Of a stretch of DNA of 64,000 bases, positions 34,566-43,334 are shown in pieces (position 1 is the stretch's first letter; every line of letters begins with the position of its first letter). This DNA is from Arthrobacter sp. CAU 1506. Its GTDB lineage: Bacteria > Actinomycetota > Actinomycetes > Actinomycetales > Micrococcaceae. Position numbers and translations under genes: made by a program. The stretch lies in NCBI RefSeq assembly GCF_005047635.1, contig NZ_SUKC01000010.1:62001-126000 (forward strand), written 5' to 3'. The notes below the pieces were generated by a model. It made no database searches, was not told where the DNA came from, and worked only from the letters and a program-made list of their open reading frames with translations.

Positions 34566-35570
34566 CTAGCGGCCTAGCCGCTGCCGGCTCGTGCGGGAGT
34601 GCTGTTCGTCCCACCAGGCCAAGACGCGGGTGCCGTAGAAGGTGAGCCATTTGGATGGTTCGCCGGGCGGCACATCGACCTCAAACCAGACGCGCCCCGG
34701 GTGGCGGCGTTCCTGCAGCCATGTTCCGTCCGGCTGCCGGGCAGCGCGGATGACCTCCACGGCATCGGCCAGCCGCGGATCAGGTGCGGCACCGTCGTAC
34801 AGGCAAGCAGACCTGAAATAGTCCATGGCGTTCAGCGCACTGTGTACGTGCCGGAACGGGTAGCCGAAGTGCGTGGCCCACGGACCGACGATCGCTCCGG
34901 TGGACTTGGTGTAGAGCAGCCGGCGTTCCAGCAGGTAATCCTCGCCGGTGTGGCGGGCGGTCCGGAGCTCGTCGGATCCGCCGGTGGCGGACTCGTAGTA
35001 CAACAGGCCCTTGAGCGAATTGAGCGTGGAGTGGAAGGAGGAGCGGGTGGAGCCCTCGACCCACTCGCAGTTCCAGCCGCCGTCGGGCAATTGATGCTCC
35101 AGGAACCAGGTCGCGATTCCGCTGACATTCGCTCCCAGCCACGCGCCGTTGGCGAGCGTGAACGCGTTGATGCAGCAGTCCACTTCGCCGTCCCAGTACG
35201 GCAGGTCGTCGTACTCCCAGCGGCTGTTGGCGGCGAGCCGTTCGGCGGTGCCGTCGAGAGCGGCCGGATCGAGGCCCCAGTCCCGCAGCGTATTGAGCGT
35301 CCAGGTGGTGGCGGTCCATGGCTGGCCGGCTCCCTCGGCCGCTTCCGGCCCCTGGAAGTCGAAGCCAGCGGGAAAGTAGGCGCCGCCGGCCCACTGCCCG
35401 TCGGGGTCCTGATGGGACAGCAGCTCCGCGGCGAATCCTTCGGTCGCCATGCGGGCCCTGGTCTCCAACCATTGCCCAGCCGGAAGCTGGGCGAGGTCCC
35501 GTTCAACCTGCCAGCGGAGGGCGGGGTCGGAATCGAGCATCCAGTCGAGCGGCGCCGTCTCGGGGTCCAT
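34566..35570 (-). CDS. Squalene-cyclase/prenyltransferase-repeat fold protein
   Basis: The 334-residue protein is an alpha-toroid type protein with repeated QDPDGQWAGGAYF, QLPDGGWNCEWVEG and RQPDGTWLQE units, the QW-like motifs of terpene cyclases. It lacks the DxDD catalytic motif of class II cyclases. It may be a non-catalytic or differently acting alpha/alpha toroid; actinobacterial members are uncharacterised. The ATG at 35570 has no good ribosome site. It faces the GYD gene across 16 bp. Confidence 0.8.
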   Translation of the reverse strand: MDPETAPLDWMLDSDPALRWQVERDLAQLPAGQWLETRARMATEGFAAELLSHQDPDGQWAGGAYFPAGFDFQGPEAAEGAGQPWTATTWTLNTLRDWGLDPAALDGTAERLAANSRWEYDDLPYWDGEVDCCINAFTLANGAWLGANVSGIATWFLEHQLPDGGWNCEWVEGSTRSSFHSTLNSLKGLLYYESATGGSDELRTARHTGEDYLLERRLLYTKSTGAIVGPWATHFGYPFRHVHSALNAMDYFRSACLYDGAAPDPRLADAVEVIRAARQPDGTWLQERRHPGRVWFEVDVPPGEPSKWLTFYGTRVLAWWDEQHSRTSRQRLGR

Positions 35571-35594
35571 GGGGAACAGAGTAGCGGCCGCTGG

Positions 35595-35672
35595 CAGTGA
35601 GCAACACCGGGCTCTGGCTGTCGGGCGGCAGAACAGTGAGCAACACCGAGCTCCGGCCGTCGGCTGGCAGAA
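35595..35672. repeat. Two 39-bp tandem repeats
   Basis: Two units begin CAGTGAGCAACACCG at 35595 and 35634, with a 39-bp period, and a partial third at 35673. They differ at about five positions. 39 is a multiple of three, but no plausible gene uses them. They lie between the toroid gene start and the terminator of the decarboxylase. Confidence 0.8.
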
Positions 35673-35688
35673 CAGTGGGGAAAGCAGA

Positions 35689-35726
35689 GGACGACGTCGG
35701 CACCCGGGCGGGCACCGACGTCGTCC
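35689..35726 (-). terminator. Terminator hairpin of the benzoylformate decarboxylase gene
   Basis: A 12-bp perfect stem (GGACGACGTCGG with CCGACGTCGTCC) around a 14-base GC-rich loop lies about 30 bp past the minus-strand stop. It has the ACGACGTCGG core shared with hairpins at 28045 and 40492. Confidence 0.8.
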
Positions 35727-35755
35727 GCTTTAAGCGAGAGGACCCTATGGGGTGA

Positions 35756-37366
35756 TCAGCCGGCGACCACCTGCGCGTCAATGAGCACCGGGCCGGTGGC
35801 TTGCAGTGCCTTCTGGTAGGCCGCCTCGAACTCCTCGCGGGTGTTGGTCCGCTCGGCGGGCACCCCGTAGCCCTCGGCGATCGAGACGAAGTCGATGCCG
35901 CCAAGCTTCAGCCCGGGCACGTCCGGCACGCCCATCCGCTGGGCGAAGCCGGCCAGGGCGCCGTAGCCGGAGTTGTTGACGATGACGAACACCGTGCGGG
36001 TCTGCCGCTGTGCCGCCGTGTAGAGCGCGGTGATGCCATAGTTTGCGGAGCCGTCGCCAACGGTCGCCACGATGGTTTTCGCCGGATCGCCGAGGGCCAT
36101 GCCGACCGCCACCGGCAGGCCGAAGCCCAGGCCGCCGGACGCCGGGAAGTTGTACATGCCCGGGCGGTCGATGGCGATGCGCTCGAGGTAGTCCAGGTCC
36201 AGCGTGGTGGTCTCGTTGACGTAGGCGACCGTGTCATTGACATGGGCGTTCAGTACTTCGAGGATTTCGGTGCCGGTCATGCCGTCCGGCGAGGTCTTGG
36301 CCGCCGGCAGTTCCCGGCTGCCGGGCTCGCCGCGCCGCTGGCCCCGGTCCGTGACTCCACGGGCCAGCGCCTTCGCCGCTCCTGCCACATCGGCGACGAC
36401 GGACCGGCCGAACGGCGCGCGGGTCGCTTCCCGGGGGTCCTGCGTGAGTTGAATGACCTGGGTTCCGGACTCGAGGTAGTTGCTCGGTTCCCAGCGGTGA
36501 TACCGGAAAACGGCGGCGCCGAGGACCAAGACCACGTCGTGGCCGGCGAGGCGGTCACGCACCGACTGGATGCCCGGGACGAGGACGCCTTCGAAGTTCG
36601 GATGGGTCGTGGGGAACGGGCCGCGTGATGGCGAGGGAGCGACGAAGACGGAGGCACCGGTTTTCTCGGCCAGCGCCACGACGGCGTCGAACACGCTGGG
36701 ATCCTCGACGGCGGCGGCGTCCACTTGGGGGCCGACGACGAGCGCGAGCTTCCGCGCACCGTCGACGGCCGCGATGAGTTCCCGCGCGAGGGCATCGGTG
36801 AGGCCGCCGGCGCTGACCACCGACCGCTCGGTGAGCAGGGCGTCGTCGTCGAGCGCGGGCTCCGCCCAGTCATCAAGCGGAACCGAGACATAGACCGGCC
36901 CGCGCGGCTGGGCGGACGTCTCGAACACCGCCTGCGAGAGCGTGCGCGGCACGTCCGCGGCGGCCAGCGGCTCGTGCGAGTATTTGACCAGCGGCGCCGT
37001 CAGGATCGAGGCGTCGGCGCTAGCCAGCATCGTCTCCTGCCCCACGGTGCGGCGGACCTGCTGCCCGGCCAGGATGACCATGGGGATATGGCCGTAGTGG
37101 GCGTTGGTCAGCGCACCCATGGCGTTGCCCGAACCGGAGGCCGCGTGCAGATTCACCAGCGCGGGGTTGCCGGTGGCGCGCGCGTAACCCTCGGCCATCC
37201 CCACCACTACCTGCTCATGCAGGCCGAGGACGAAGTCGAATTCCTCGGTCAGCCCGGCCAGGAAGGGGAGCTCGTTGGACCCGGGGTTGCCGAAGATAGT
37301 GGTCATGCCGTGCGCACGGAACACGTCCAGAGTCGTCTCCAGTACCGTCTTCTTTATGCTCGCCAC
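35756..37366 (-). CDS. mdlC: Benzoylformate decarboxylase (ThDP enzyme)
   Basis: This thiamine-diphosphate enzyme converts benzoylformate to benzaldehyde and CO2. The 536 residues align by eye throughout with Pseudomonas putida BFDC. The catalytic set is present: Ser30 in FGNPGSNEL (S26), Glu51 in LHEQVVV (E47), His74 in VNLHAASG (H70), and the His of VFRYHRWEP near residue 285 (H281). The ThDP motif is GDGSANYGI...VNNSGYG. GTG start with GGAAGG upstream. It is 34 bp downstream of an LDH/MDH-family dehydrogenase that could supply its 2-oxo acid. This enzyme family also handles other 2-oxo acids, so substrate is predicted, not proven. Confidence 0.87.
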   Translation of the reverse strand: MASIKKTVLETTLDVFRAHGMTTIFGNPGSNELPFLAGLTEEFDFVLGLHEQVVVGMAEGYARATGNPALVNLHAASGSGNAMGALTNAHYGHIPMVILAGQQVRRTVGQETMLASADASILTAPLVKYSHEPLAAADVPRTLSQAVFETSAQPRGPVYVSVPLDDWAEPALDDDALLTERSVVSAGGLTDALARELIAAVDGARKLALVVGPQVDAAAVEDPSVFDAVVALAEKTGASVFVAPSPSRGPFPTTHPNFEGVLVPGIQSVRDRLAGHDVVLVLGAAVFRYHRWEPSNYLESGTQVIQLTQDPREATRAPFGRSVVADVAGAAKALARGVTDRGQRRGEPGSRELPAAKTSPDGMTGTEILEVLNAHVNDTVAYVNETTTLDLDYLERIAIDRPGMYNFPASGGLGFGLPVAVGMALGDPAKTIVATVGDGSANYGITALYTAAQRQTRTVFVIVNNSGYGALAGFAQRMGVPDVPGLKLGGIDFVSIAEGYGVPAERTNTREEFEAAYQKALQATGPVLIDAQVVAG

Positions 37367-37400
37367 TGGTCTGCCTTCCTAGTATTTTCGTTGCTTGCGT

Positions 37401-38429
37401 TCACTGCGTTGGTTGGCCTGGCCGGCCCGGCTCGTGTGAAATCTCCTGGGACAGGTTGAGTGCGGCTGCCTCCCGCACCGACGCTGCAGCTGTCACCAGG
37501 GCAGCCTGCTCCTCGGGGGAGCCCTGCCAGTCGGCCACCTTGGCCTTGCCGGCGCTCATGGTTACCGGCAAAGCGATGAAAGCCTCGTCCAGCCCTCGGG
37601 CTCCCGCGGTCCACACGGCGGCGGGAAAGGTTTCGCCGCGGGCCATCATGGTGATCATGCGGACCACACCGAGCGGGGTGGTCCAGCCTGAACTCCGGCC
37701 TGGTTCCAAGGCAGACCAACGGTGGAACCAGCCATCAATGTCCTGGCGGATGTTTTCCTGCTGGGAAGCGGTCAGGGTCACCGGCGCGCCGTCGACCGTC
37801 ACGGCACTGAAGCACGGCACCTGCCCCTTGCCGTGCTCGCCCAGGACCTGGGCGCTGACCCGATGCGGTTCGACTCCAAGTTCCTTGGCGATGGCGGCCT
37901 GGAAGCGGACCGAGTCGTTGATGCTGTAGCCCAGGATCCGGTCCGGGCTGATGTCGGTGATCCGGTGCAGGCACTCGGCGAGGACATCGACCGGGTTGGA
38001 CAGCAGCAGGACGACACCGTTATGGCCCGAGAGCTTCTCAATGGTCGGGGCCAGCAGCCTGAGCAACCGCAGATTCGCGGCGAGGAAGTCGCGCCGGTCC
38101 CCGCCGGGCACCTCCGGGGCCGACGCGGCCACGATGACCAGGTCAACTTCTTCCCAGGAATCGGCCGCCGCTGGATCAACAACATCCAGCCGGGGCGCCC
38201 TGACGCCAGCCAGGATCTGGGCCTCGGAAATGTCGATGGCGTGGGCGCGCGCGACGTTCTCTTTCACATCGACCAGATGGATCGTTGTGCCGATGCCGGC
38301 CAGTGCCAGTTGGTACACCACGCCCGAGCCAATGAGTCCGGCAGCGCCGATCACGGCTATGCTGCGGGGCCACGCCTGACTTTGATCCGTGCTGTGCCTG
38401 GCACTTGGCGGATTGGTTTCAGCTTTCAC
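37401..38429 (-). CDS. LDH/MDH-family 2-hydroxyacid dehydrogenase with unusual specificity residue
   Basis: The 342-residue protein has the Rossmann motif GAAGLIG at residues 28-34 and the catalytic set Arg112 (GGDRRD), Asp172, Arg175 and His199 (LGEHGKG). At the position that is Gln in LDH and Arg in MDH (from the PG-x-x-R loop) it has Glu106 (APEVPGGDR). This suggests neither lactate nor malate is the natural substrate. With mdlC 34 bp downstream, an aromatic or bulky 2-hydroxy acid such as mandelate is plausible; that is inference. A 20-residue extension precedes the fold. GTG with GGAAGAAGAG upstream. Confidence 0.85.
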   Translation of the reverse strand: MKAETNPPSARHSTDQSQAWPRSIAVIGAAGLIGSGVVYQLALAGIGTTIHLVDVKENVARAHAIDISEAQILAGVRAPRLDVVDPAAADSWEEVDLVIVAASAPEVPGGDRRDFLAANLRLLRLLAPTIEKLSGHNGVVLLLSNPVDVLAECLHRITDISPDRILGYSINDSVRFQAAIAKELGVEPHRVSAQVLGEHGKGQVPCFSAVTVDGAPVTLTASQQENIRQDIDGWFHRWSALEPGRSSGWTTPLGVVRMITMMARGETFPAAVWTAGARGLDEAFIALPVTMSAGKAKVADWQGSPEEQAALVTAAASVREAAALNLSQEISHEPGRPGQPTQ

Positions 38430-38657
38430 TGTCTCTTCTTCCGTTTCAGGAGGAGCCTGAGCGTTCCGAGGAACTGATCGTCGATCCCCAGGGTCTTGTG
38501 CAGCATACCCACGTCCGAGCCCGGGTTGCAGCCAGCCGCCGTCGTCTGACCGAAGGATCCCGGCACGAGCTGCTCCCGGATCGCGGGGAACCACAGTGCA
38601 GGGCAGCAACCAAGCGCGGTGCACCGGGCGGCCTGTCGCACCGCCCCGCGCGGAGGC

Positions 38658-40253
38658 TCAGCCCAGGAGCGTGCCTTCCCCGGCACCGGAGGGTTTGGGG
38701 TCGGGGAGCTTCATCATGCGGAAGGAGTTGGCCAGGCCGGCGAGCCCGGCGAGTATTGGGATGAACAGCGCGATTTGAAGCGCGATGGGCCGTGCGTCCG
38801 TGTTGATGCGGATGATCTCGTCCTGGACGTCCTCCGGTTGGCCGGCGAGGAGTTCCTCGAGTTGCGTGTTGCTCAGTACCTGCGCATCCTCTTCCAGCAC
38901 CTGCGCGACTTGCTGCTGTTCGTCGGGCGCGAGTACCGTGCTCGACGTGGCCATGCTGGTGAAGATGATCGAGAGCGATGCCAGCATGATCGCCCCGGCA
39001 AACGCGAGCCCGAAGGAGAGGCCGAACGATCCCGCGGCGGAGTTCACACCGGCGGCCTCGCTGACCCGCTCGTCCGAGATCGGCGACAAGGTGTAGTCGT
39101 TGAGTTGGGACACCAGCAGTCCGAGACCGCATCCCGAGATCACCAGCGGGAGCAGGAGCCACCAGCCGGAGTCCGCGCGCGGTACCAGCGGCACGAGCAC
39201 CAAAAGGCCCACTGTCAGGATGAGGAAGCCCCACCTGATGAGGCCGGCCGGGCGTCGCGTCGCCGCCTTCTTTCCGGCGAGCATGGCGATCGCGAACATG
39301 GTGAGCGAGAGCGGGGCGATCGACAACCCTGCCTGCAGGGCGTTGTATTCGAGCACCATCTGGAGGTAGATCGGCAGCACGATCATCGTGCCGCCCAGGG
39401 CGATCTGCTGGAGCATCTGGCCGGTGGCACCGAAGCGGAAAGCCTTCGATTGGAACAGGTCCGGGTCCAGCAGCGTCGGCTTGTTGTGGCGCTTGCGCCG
39501 CTTGAGCCAGTAGACCAGCCCGCCCAGTGCGACGGCACCGACGGCAATGATGGCGCCCACTGCTTCGCCGCCTTCCTGCCAGACCAGGATGCCGAGCACG
39601 ATGCCGCCCATTCCGAGGAAGGAAAGAATCGATCCGACGGCATCGAGCTCGCGCGGCCCCGTGTACGGCACGTCGCGGACAAGCTTGATGCCGGACAGCA
39701 CGACCGCGATGATCAGGACTTCCAGCAGGAAGGCGACGCGCCATGAGAGGAACGTGGTGATGAAGCCGCCGAGCAGGGGCCCGACCGCTGCGGCGATCGC
39801 AGCGGAGGCTCCGACCAGGGCATAGGTCCGTTTCTGCGCCGCGCCCTCGAAATTGCCATGGATGAGGGACTGCATGGACGGAAGCAGGAGCGAGGCACCC
39901 AGCCCGCCGATGAGGGCCCAAAAGATGATGATCGGGAGCAGGCTCTGGGCCAGCGTCATCGACACGGCGCCAATGGCGTAGCAAGCGAGACCGATCACGT
40001 AGGCGCGCTTGCGCCCGATCAGGTCGCCAATCTTGCCGCCGATGAGGATGAAAGCGGCAGATACCAGTGCTTCCAGCGCAATCGTCGACTGGAGGCCGCT
40101 GACGGTTGTGCCTATGTCTCTCACCACGGCGGAGATCGAGACGTTCATGATCGACGTGTCGACCACCAGCACGAACATCGCCATGGCCAGCAATAGCGCC
40201 AGCCGGCCGTTGAACGGCTCTGCCCCGGTGCCACCCCCGTTCGGCGCGCTCAT
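38658..40253 (-). CDS. DHA2/EmrB-type MFS permease, 14 helices
   Basis: The 531-residue protein has the 14-helix pattern. Motif A is GGKIGDLIGRKRAYVIG (in parts, near residue 73), helix 1 contains VLVVDTSIMNVS, and a polar stretch in the last third (SSTVLAPDEQQQVAQVLEED, about residues 440-475) faces one side. Drug or metabolite export is usual for the group. It is upstream of the 2-hydroxyacid dehydrogenase by 228 bp on the same strand, so it could belong to that unit, but the gap allows a separate promoter. Confidence 0.87.
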   Translation of the reverse strand: MSAPNGGGTGAEPFNGRLALLLAMAMFVLVVDTSIMNVSISAVVRDIGTTVSGLQSTIALEALVSAAFILIGGKIGDLIGRKRAYVIGLACYAIGAVSMTLAQSLLPIIIFWALIGGLGASLLLPSMQSLIHGNFEGAAQKRTYALVGASAAIAAAVGPLLGGFITTFLSWRVAFLLEVLIIAVVLSGIKLVRDVPYTGPRELDAVGSILSFLGMGGIVLGILVWQEGGEAVGAIIAVGAVALGGLVYWLKRRKRHNKPTLLDPDLFQSKAFRFGATGQMLQQIALGGTMIVLPIYLQMVLEYNALQAGLSIAPLSLTMFAIAMLAGKKAATRRPAGLIRWGFLILTVGLLVLVPLVPRADSGWWLLLPLVISGCGLGLLVSQLNDYTLSPISDERVSEAAGVNSAAGSFGLSFGLAFAGAIMLASLSIIFTSMATSSTVLAPDEQQQVAQVLEEDAQVLSNTQLEELLAGQPEDVQDEIIRINTDARPIALQIALFIPILAGLAGLANSFRMMKLPDPKPSGAGEGTLLG

Positions 40254-40491
40254 GGGTGGCCGCCTAAGCGGCCCGCGGTCTTCGGTTTGGTGGCGGACAT
40301 GTCGCCTCCTCTGGCGTCGCCCGGGCAGTTACGCCCGGCGCGTGCTGTCCTGCACGAGCACATGAAACCACAACCGGCCAGGAAGCGAAAGGGCTCTGTC
40401 GCCGGGCCCCGCCGGGACAGGCGGCGTCGGGGCGGCCGCGGGCACGCGGAGCCGCTGGCACAGGGCCGGTCTCGGTCTATTCCGGAGAAGG

Positions 40492-40529
40492 AAAGGTACG
40501 ACGTCGGCGCCGGCCGACGTCGTACCTTT
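40492..40529. terminator. Near-perfect 17-bp hairpin terminator
   Basis: AAAGGTACGACGTCGGC pairs with its complement over 17 bp around a four-base GCCG loop, about 14 bp past the dienelactone hydrolase stop on the minus strand. T-runs occur on both sides, so it could work both ways. It shares the ACGACGTCGG core with two other terminators in the window. Confidence 0.88.
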
Positions 40530-40542
40530 GGGATTGGCGAGG

Positions 40543-41241
40543 CTACTTCACCTTGTCCTTGAGGAACTGCACCGCCCGGCTCCACGCCAGCTTGGCCGCT
40601 TCCGGCCGGTAGTTGCCCTGCGGGTTCTCGTCATTGTGGAAGGCATGCGGGGCGTCGTAGAAGTAGTAGTTCACTTCCGCGCCGGATTCGCGGCGGATCT
40701 GCTCCTCCTGCGCCTTGGCCTTCTCCACCGGGTAGGACGTGTCCTGCTCGCCGTAATGGCCCTGGATGGCGGCGCGGACACCTTCGTAGGAGTCGGGCAG
40801 GCCTTGTCCCACGCCGTAGAACGGCACGGCGGCGCTGATCTTCTCGCCCTGCTGCGCGGCCAGCGCGAGCACAAAGCCGCCGCCCATGCAGAAACCGATG
40901 GCGCCCACGGTGGAACTGGTGACCGCCTCGTGGGCCAGCAGGTAGTCCACGGCGCCGGCCAGCAGGCGCGCACCTTCTGCCTCGGGCAGCTTGGACATCA
41001 TTTGCGCCGCTTCCTTGCCGTCGTGGGCAATGCGGCCGCCGAACAGGTCTGGGGCCAGCGCCACGAAGCCTTCTGCTGCCAGTCGGTCGGCCACGTCGCG
41101 GATGTGGTCCACCAGGCCCCACCACTCCTGGATGACGATGACGCCGGGGCCGGACCCGGACTCCGGGAGGGCCAGATAACCGTGGGCCTCGCCGCCTGCG
41201 GACTCGAAGGTGACATTCTGAAAGGTCGGGTTTTCAGCCAA
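40543..41241 (-). CDS. Dienelactone hydrolase-family protein
   Basis: The 232-residue alpha/beta-hydrolase has the DLH nucleophile elbow GFCMGGG near residue 108, where Cys replaces the usual Ser, an EWWGL block near residue 38 with Glu, and a late HAFHND bearing the catalytic His (about residue 195). DLH hydrolyses dienelactones in the ortho-cleavage pathways of chlorinated and other aromatics; many homologues act on other esters. The TTG at 41241 is chosen because AGGAG lies six bases upstream; an upstream in-frame ATG has none. No catechol dioxygenase is adjacent. Confidence 0.87.
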   Translation of the reverse strand: MAENPTFQNVTFESAGGEAHGYLALPESGSGPGVIVIQEWWGLVDHIRDVADRLAAEGFVALAPDLFGGRIAHDGKEAAQMMSKLPEAEGARLLAGAVDYLLAHEAVTSSTVGAIGFCMGGGFVLALAAQQGEKISAAVPFYGVGQGLPDSYEGVRAAIQGHYGEQDTSYPVEKAKAQEEQIRRESGAEVNYYFYDAPHAFHNDENPQGNYRPEAAKLAWSRAVQFLKDKVK

Positions 41242-41380
41242 AGTCCTACTCCTGATCGCTCGGGGCATACGGCATCAGTCTAGGGACAGGCACCGAAGAT
41301 GTCTCGCCACGCTCGCGGCTGCTCGCCGCGTGCGCTGCCCCTCGCGCAGGCGGCCCGGACTGTGACCCTCGCGCCCGCCA

Positions 41381-41426
41381 CGGACCGTCGGCGGCGACGG
41401 GCGCGCCCCTCACCGCCGACGGTCCG
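41381..41426 (-). terminator. Terminator hairpin of the flavin reductase operon
   Basis: A 14-bp stem (CGGACCGTCGGCGG with its complement) around an 18-base loop lies 18 bp past the stop of the flavin reductase gene on the minus strand. Confidence 0.75.
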
Positions 41427-41443
41427 CCTTGCGGTGCGGCGAC

Positions 41444-41956
41444 TCAGGCCGCGGCGCTTTCACGGAAGCCGCCCAGCCGGCCGCCGTGGAAGACCAAGGG
41501 GTCGCCGTCGTCGGCCACCATCTCCAGCACTCTGGCGATGACCAGCACGTGGTCACCGCCGTCCAGTTCCTGCTGGATGGTGCAGTCGATCCAGCCAACG
41601 GAACCGGCAATGTGCGGGGTGCCGTAGGCGGACTGGTTCCATTCGATGGCCGCGAACTTGTCCTCGGATTTGCCCGCGAGTGCCTTGCAGACCGGCTGCT
41701 GGCCGTCGGCGAGCAGGTTCACGCTGAAGCTGGCGGAGCTGCGGATTTTCGGCCAACTGGTGGACGTGCGGGCGATGCTGAAGGTGACCAGCGCCGGGTT
41801 GAGCGAAAGGGCCTGGAAGGTTCCCACGATCAAGCCGCAGGGACGGCCGCTGGCCGGATCGGTGGCGCAGATCGCCGCGACGCCGGTGGGGAAGTGGCGC
41901 ATGACGGCGCGGTACTGATCGGGCTGGATTGCCGGGGTGACGGCCGCGAGGTTCAT
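41444..41956 (-). CDS. Flavin reductase (HpaC-like)
   Basis: The 170-residue protein has the flavin reductase fold: FPTGVAAICATDP near residue 22, GLIVGTFQALSLNPALVTFS (in parts) for the FMN site, SFSVNLLADGQ, and a late ARVLEMVADDGDPLVFHGG. It should give reduced FMN to a two-component monooxygenase. It is the last gene of a three-gene operon with an amine oxidase and an NtaA-type FMNH2-dependent monooxygenase, which supports that role. GAAGC-type purines precede the ATG. Confidence 0.88.
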   Translation of the reverse strand: MNLAAVTPAIQPDQYRAVMRHFPTGVAAICATDPASGRPCGLIVGTFQALSLNPALVTFSIARTSTSWPKIRSSASFSVNLLADGQQPVCKALAGKSEDKFAAIEWNQSAYGTPHIAGSVGWIDCTIQQELDGGDHVLVIARVLEMVADDGDPLVFHGGRLGGFRESAAA

Positions 41957-41965
41957 GGCGCTTCC

Positions 41966-43288
41966 TTAAGTCGTGGGGGCAAGTTCGGCGGTGGCTGCGG
42001 GGATGCTGGCCCGGACGTTCCGCGCCGCGCGCAGGCCGCTTTCGATCGCGCCGTCAATGAAGCCGGCCCAAATGTTGGCGTAGTCGCTGCTGGCGAAGTG
42101 CAGCACGCCGGCATTTTCTTGCTGCGCCGCCAGGTACCGAGTCAGCTGGCCCGGCTGCTGGATCAGCCAGGTTTCCTGTGAGTACGGGTCCGCCATCCAG
42201 TCGTGTCCGGTGCACTCCAGCACTTCAAGGTCATTGCGCCAGACCTGCAGGGCGCTGCGCACGGCCTGGACGTCGTTGACGTCAAGCCGCGTGGCATCGG
42301 CGCCGAACGCGACCAACACAGCGTCGGTCTCGCTGACGAATTCGGTGCGCACCACCGCGAGCGGGTGGTGCTGCGAGGAGTAGGCGAAGAACGGCTTGAT
42401 CGGGCCGCGCACCCGGATCCAGGCTTTGACACCCCGCGACGCGGTTTTCTCGATGCTGGGCCGGAGCTTGCCCTCCGACAGGCCGGGTGTGATGTCGAGC
42501 TGGTGAAGGATGTTCTGCGGGACCGTCAGCACCACGCGGGACGCCGAAATGGTGCGGCCGGCACCGTACGTGACTAGGGCGGACCCGCCGTCGTGCTCGA
42601 TCGAGGCGACGGCAGAGCCCAACCGGATGTCGGCGCCGGAGTCGCGGGCAATGGCGTCCGCCAGGCTGCGGGTGCCGCCGGTCAGCCGGAAGATGGCCGA
42701 CGCCTCGTGCATCAGGTGCCAGGAACCGGCCGTCGCAGCCGTCCAGCGCAGCGCGTTGGCGTAGGCGCACCGGTCCAGTGGGGCGTTGAAGTGGCCCACC
42801 CAGGCCGCTTCGTTGGCATTGCGCTCGTCCTCGGACAAGTCCAGCTGGTCCAGCTTCTCCTGCAGATTGAACTGGTCGACGTCCTCGATGCCGGGCGCCG
42901 CCAGTGGCCTGTCCGGGCGGGGGATCCACTTCATCGTGTCTTCGAGCAGGCGGGTCATGCCAGGGTCGATGAGTTGCATGAAGTCCTCGAGGTTGCCGCG
43001 GCGCACGTGGCTGCCAGCCAACCAGTACGTCTCCTCGGAACGGGGGCCGCGGGTCACTTCCAGGCCGTAGCGGGTGACCTCCGCCCAGGAATGCGGCTGC
43101 GTCCAGTGCAGCCAGGTGCCGCCCATCTCCAGGTCGCGGCCGAGCCGGTGGTCGGTCCAGGTACGTCCGCCGATCCGGTCCCGCGCTTCCAGGACAACGA
43201 CGTCCAAGCCTTGGCGCGTCAGCTCGCGGGCCGTCACCAAACCGGCAAATCCGGCGCCGACAACGACAACATCGGTTGTTTCAGTCAT
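41966..43288 (-). CDS. Flavin-containing monoamine oxidase
   Basis: The 440-residue protein has the FAD motif GAGFAGLVTARELTRQGLDVVVLEARDRIGGRTW at residues about 11-44 (given in parts: GAGFAGL and EARDRIGGRT), then GGTWLHWTQPH. A C-terminal FAD contact, WAGFIDGAIESG, lies near residue 410. These enzymes oxidise primary or secondary amines to aldehydes with H2O2. A covalent-Cys motif is not evident. It lies between the flavin reductase (9 bp away) and the LLM monooxygenase (46 bp), so the operon probably handles an amine-bearing substrate. AGGAGA precedes the ATG. Confidence 0.88.
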   Translation of the reverse strand: MTETTDVVVVGAGFAGLVTARELTRQGLDVVVLEARDRIGGRTWTDHRLGRDLEMGGTWLHWTQPHSWAEVTRYGLEVTRGPRSEETYWLAGSHVRRGNLEDFMQLIDPGMTRLLEDTMKWIPRPDRPLAAPGIEDVDQFNLQEKLDQLDLSEDERNANEAAWVGHFNAPLDRCAYANALRWTAATAGSWHLMHEASAIFRLTGGTRSLADAIARDSGADIRLGSAVASIEHDGGSALVTYGAGRTISASRVVLTVPQNILHQLDITPGLSEGKLRPSIEKTASRGVKAWIRVRGPIKPFFAYSSQHHPLAVVRTEFVSETDAVLVAFGADATRLDVNDVQAVRSALQVWRNDLEVLECTGHDWMADPYSQETWLIQQPGQLTRYLAAQQENAGVLHFASSDYANIWAGFIDGAIESGLRAARNVRASIPAATAELAPTT

Positions 43289-43334
43289 CCGTGGTTCTCC
43301 TGCTTCGTTCTGTGGGTGTCTTGCCTGAACTGGG

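Noticed and set aside
38446-39984. 512-codon minus-strand frame overlapping the DHA2 permease
   Set aside because: It is an out-of-frame shadow rich in Arg/His; the permease frame shows clear helices and MFS motifs.
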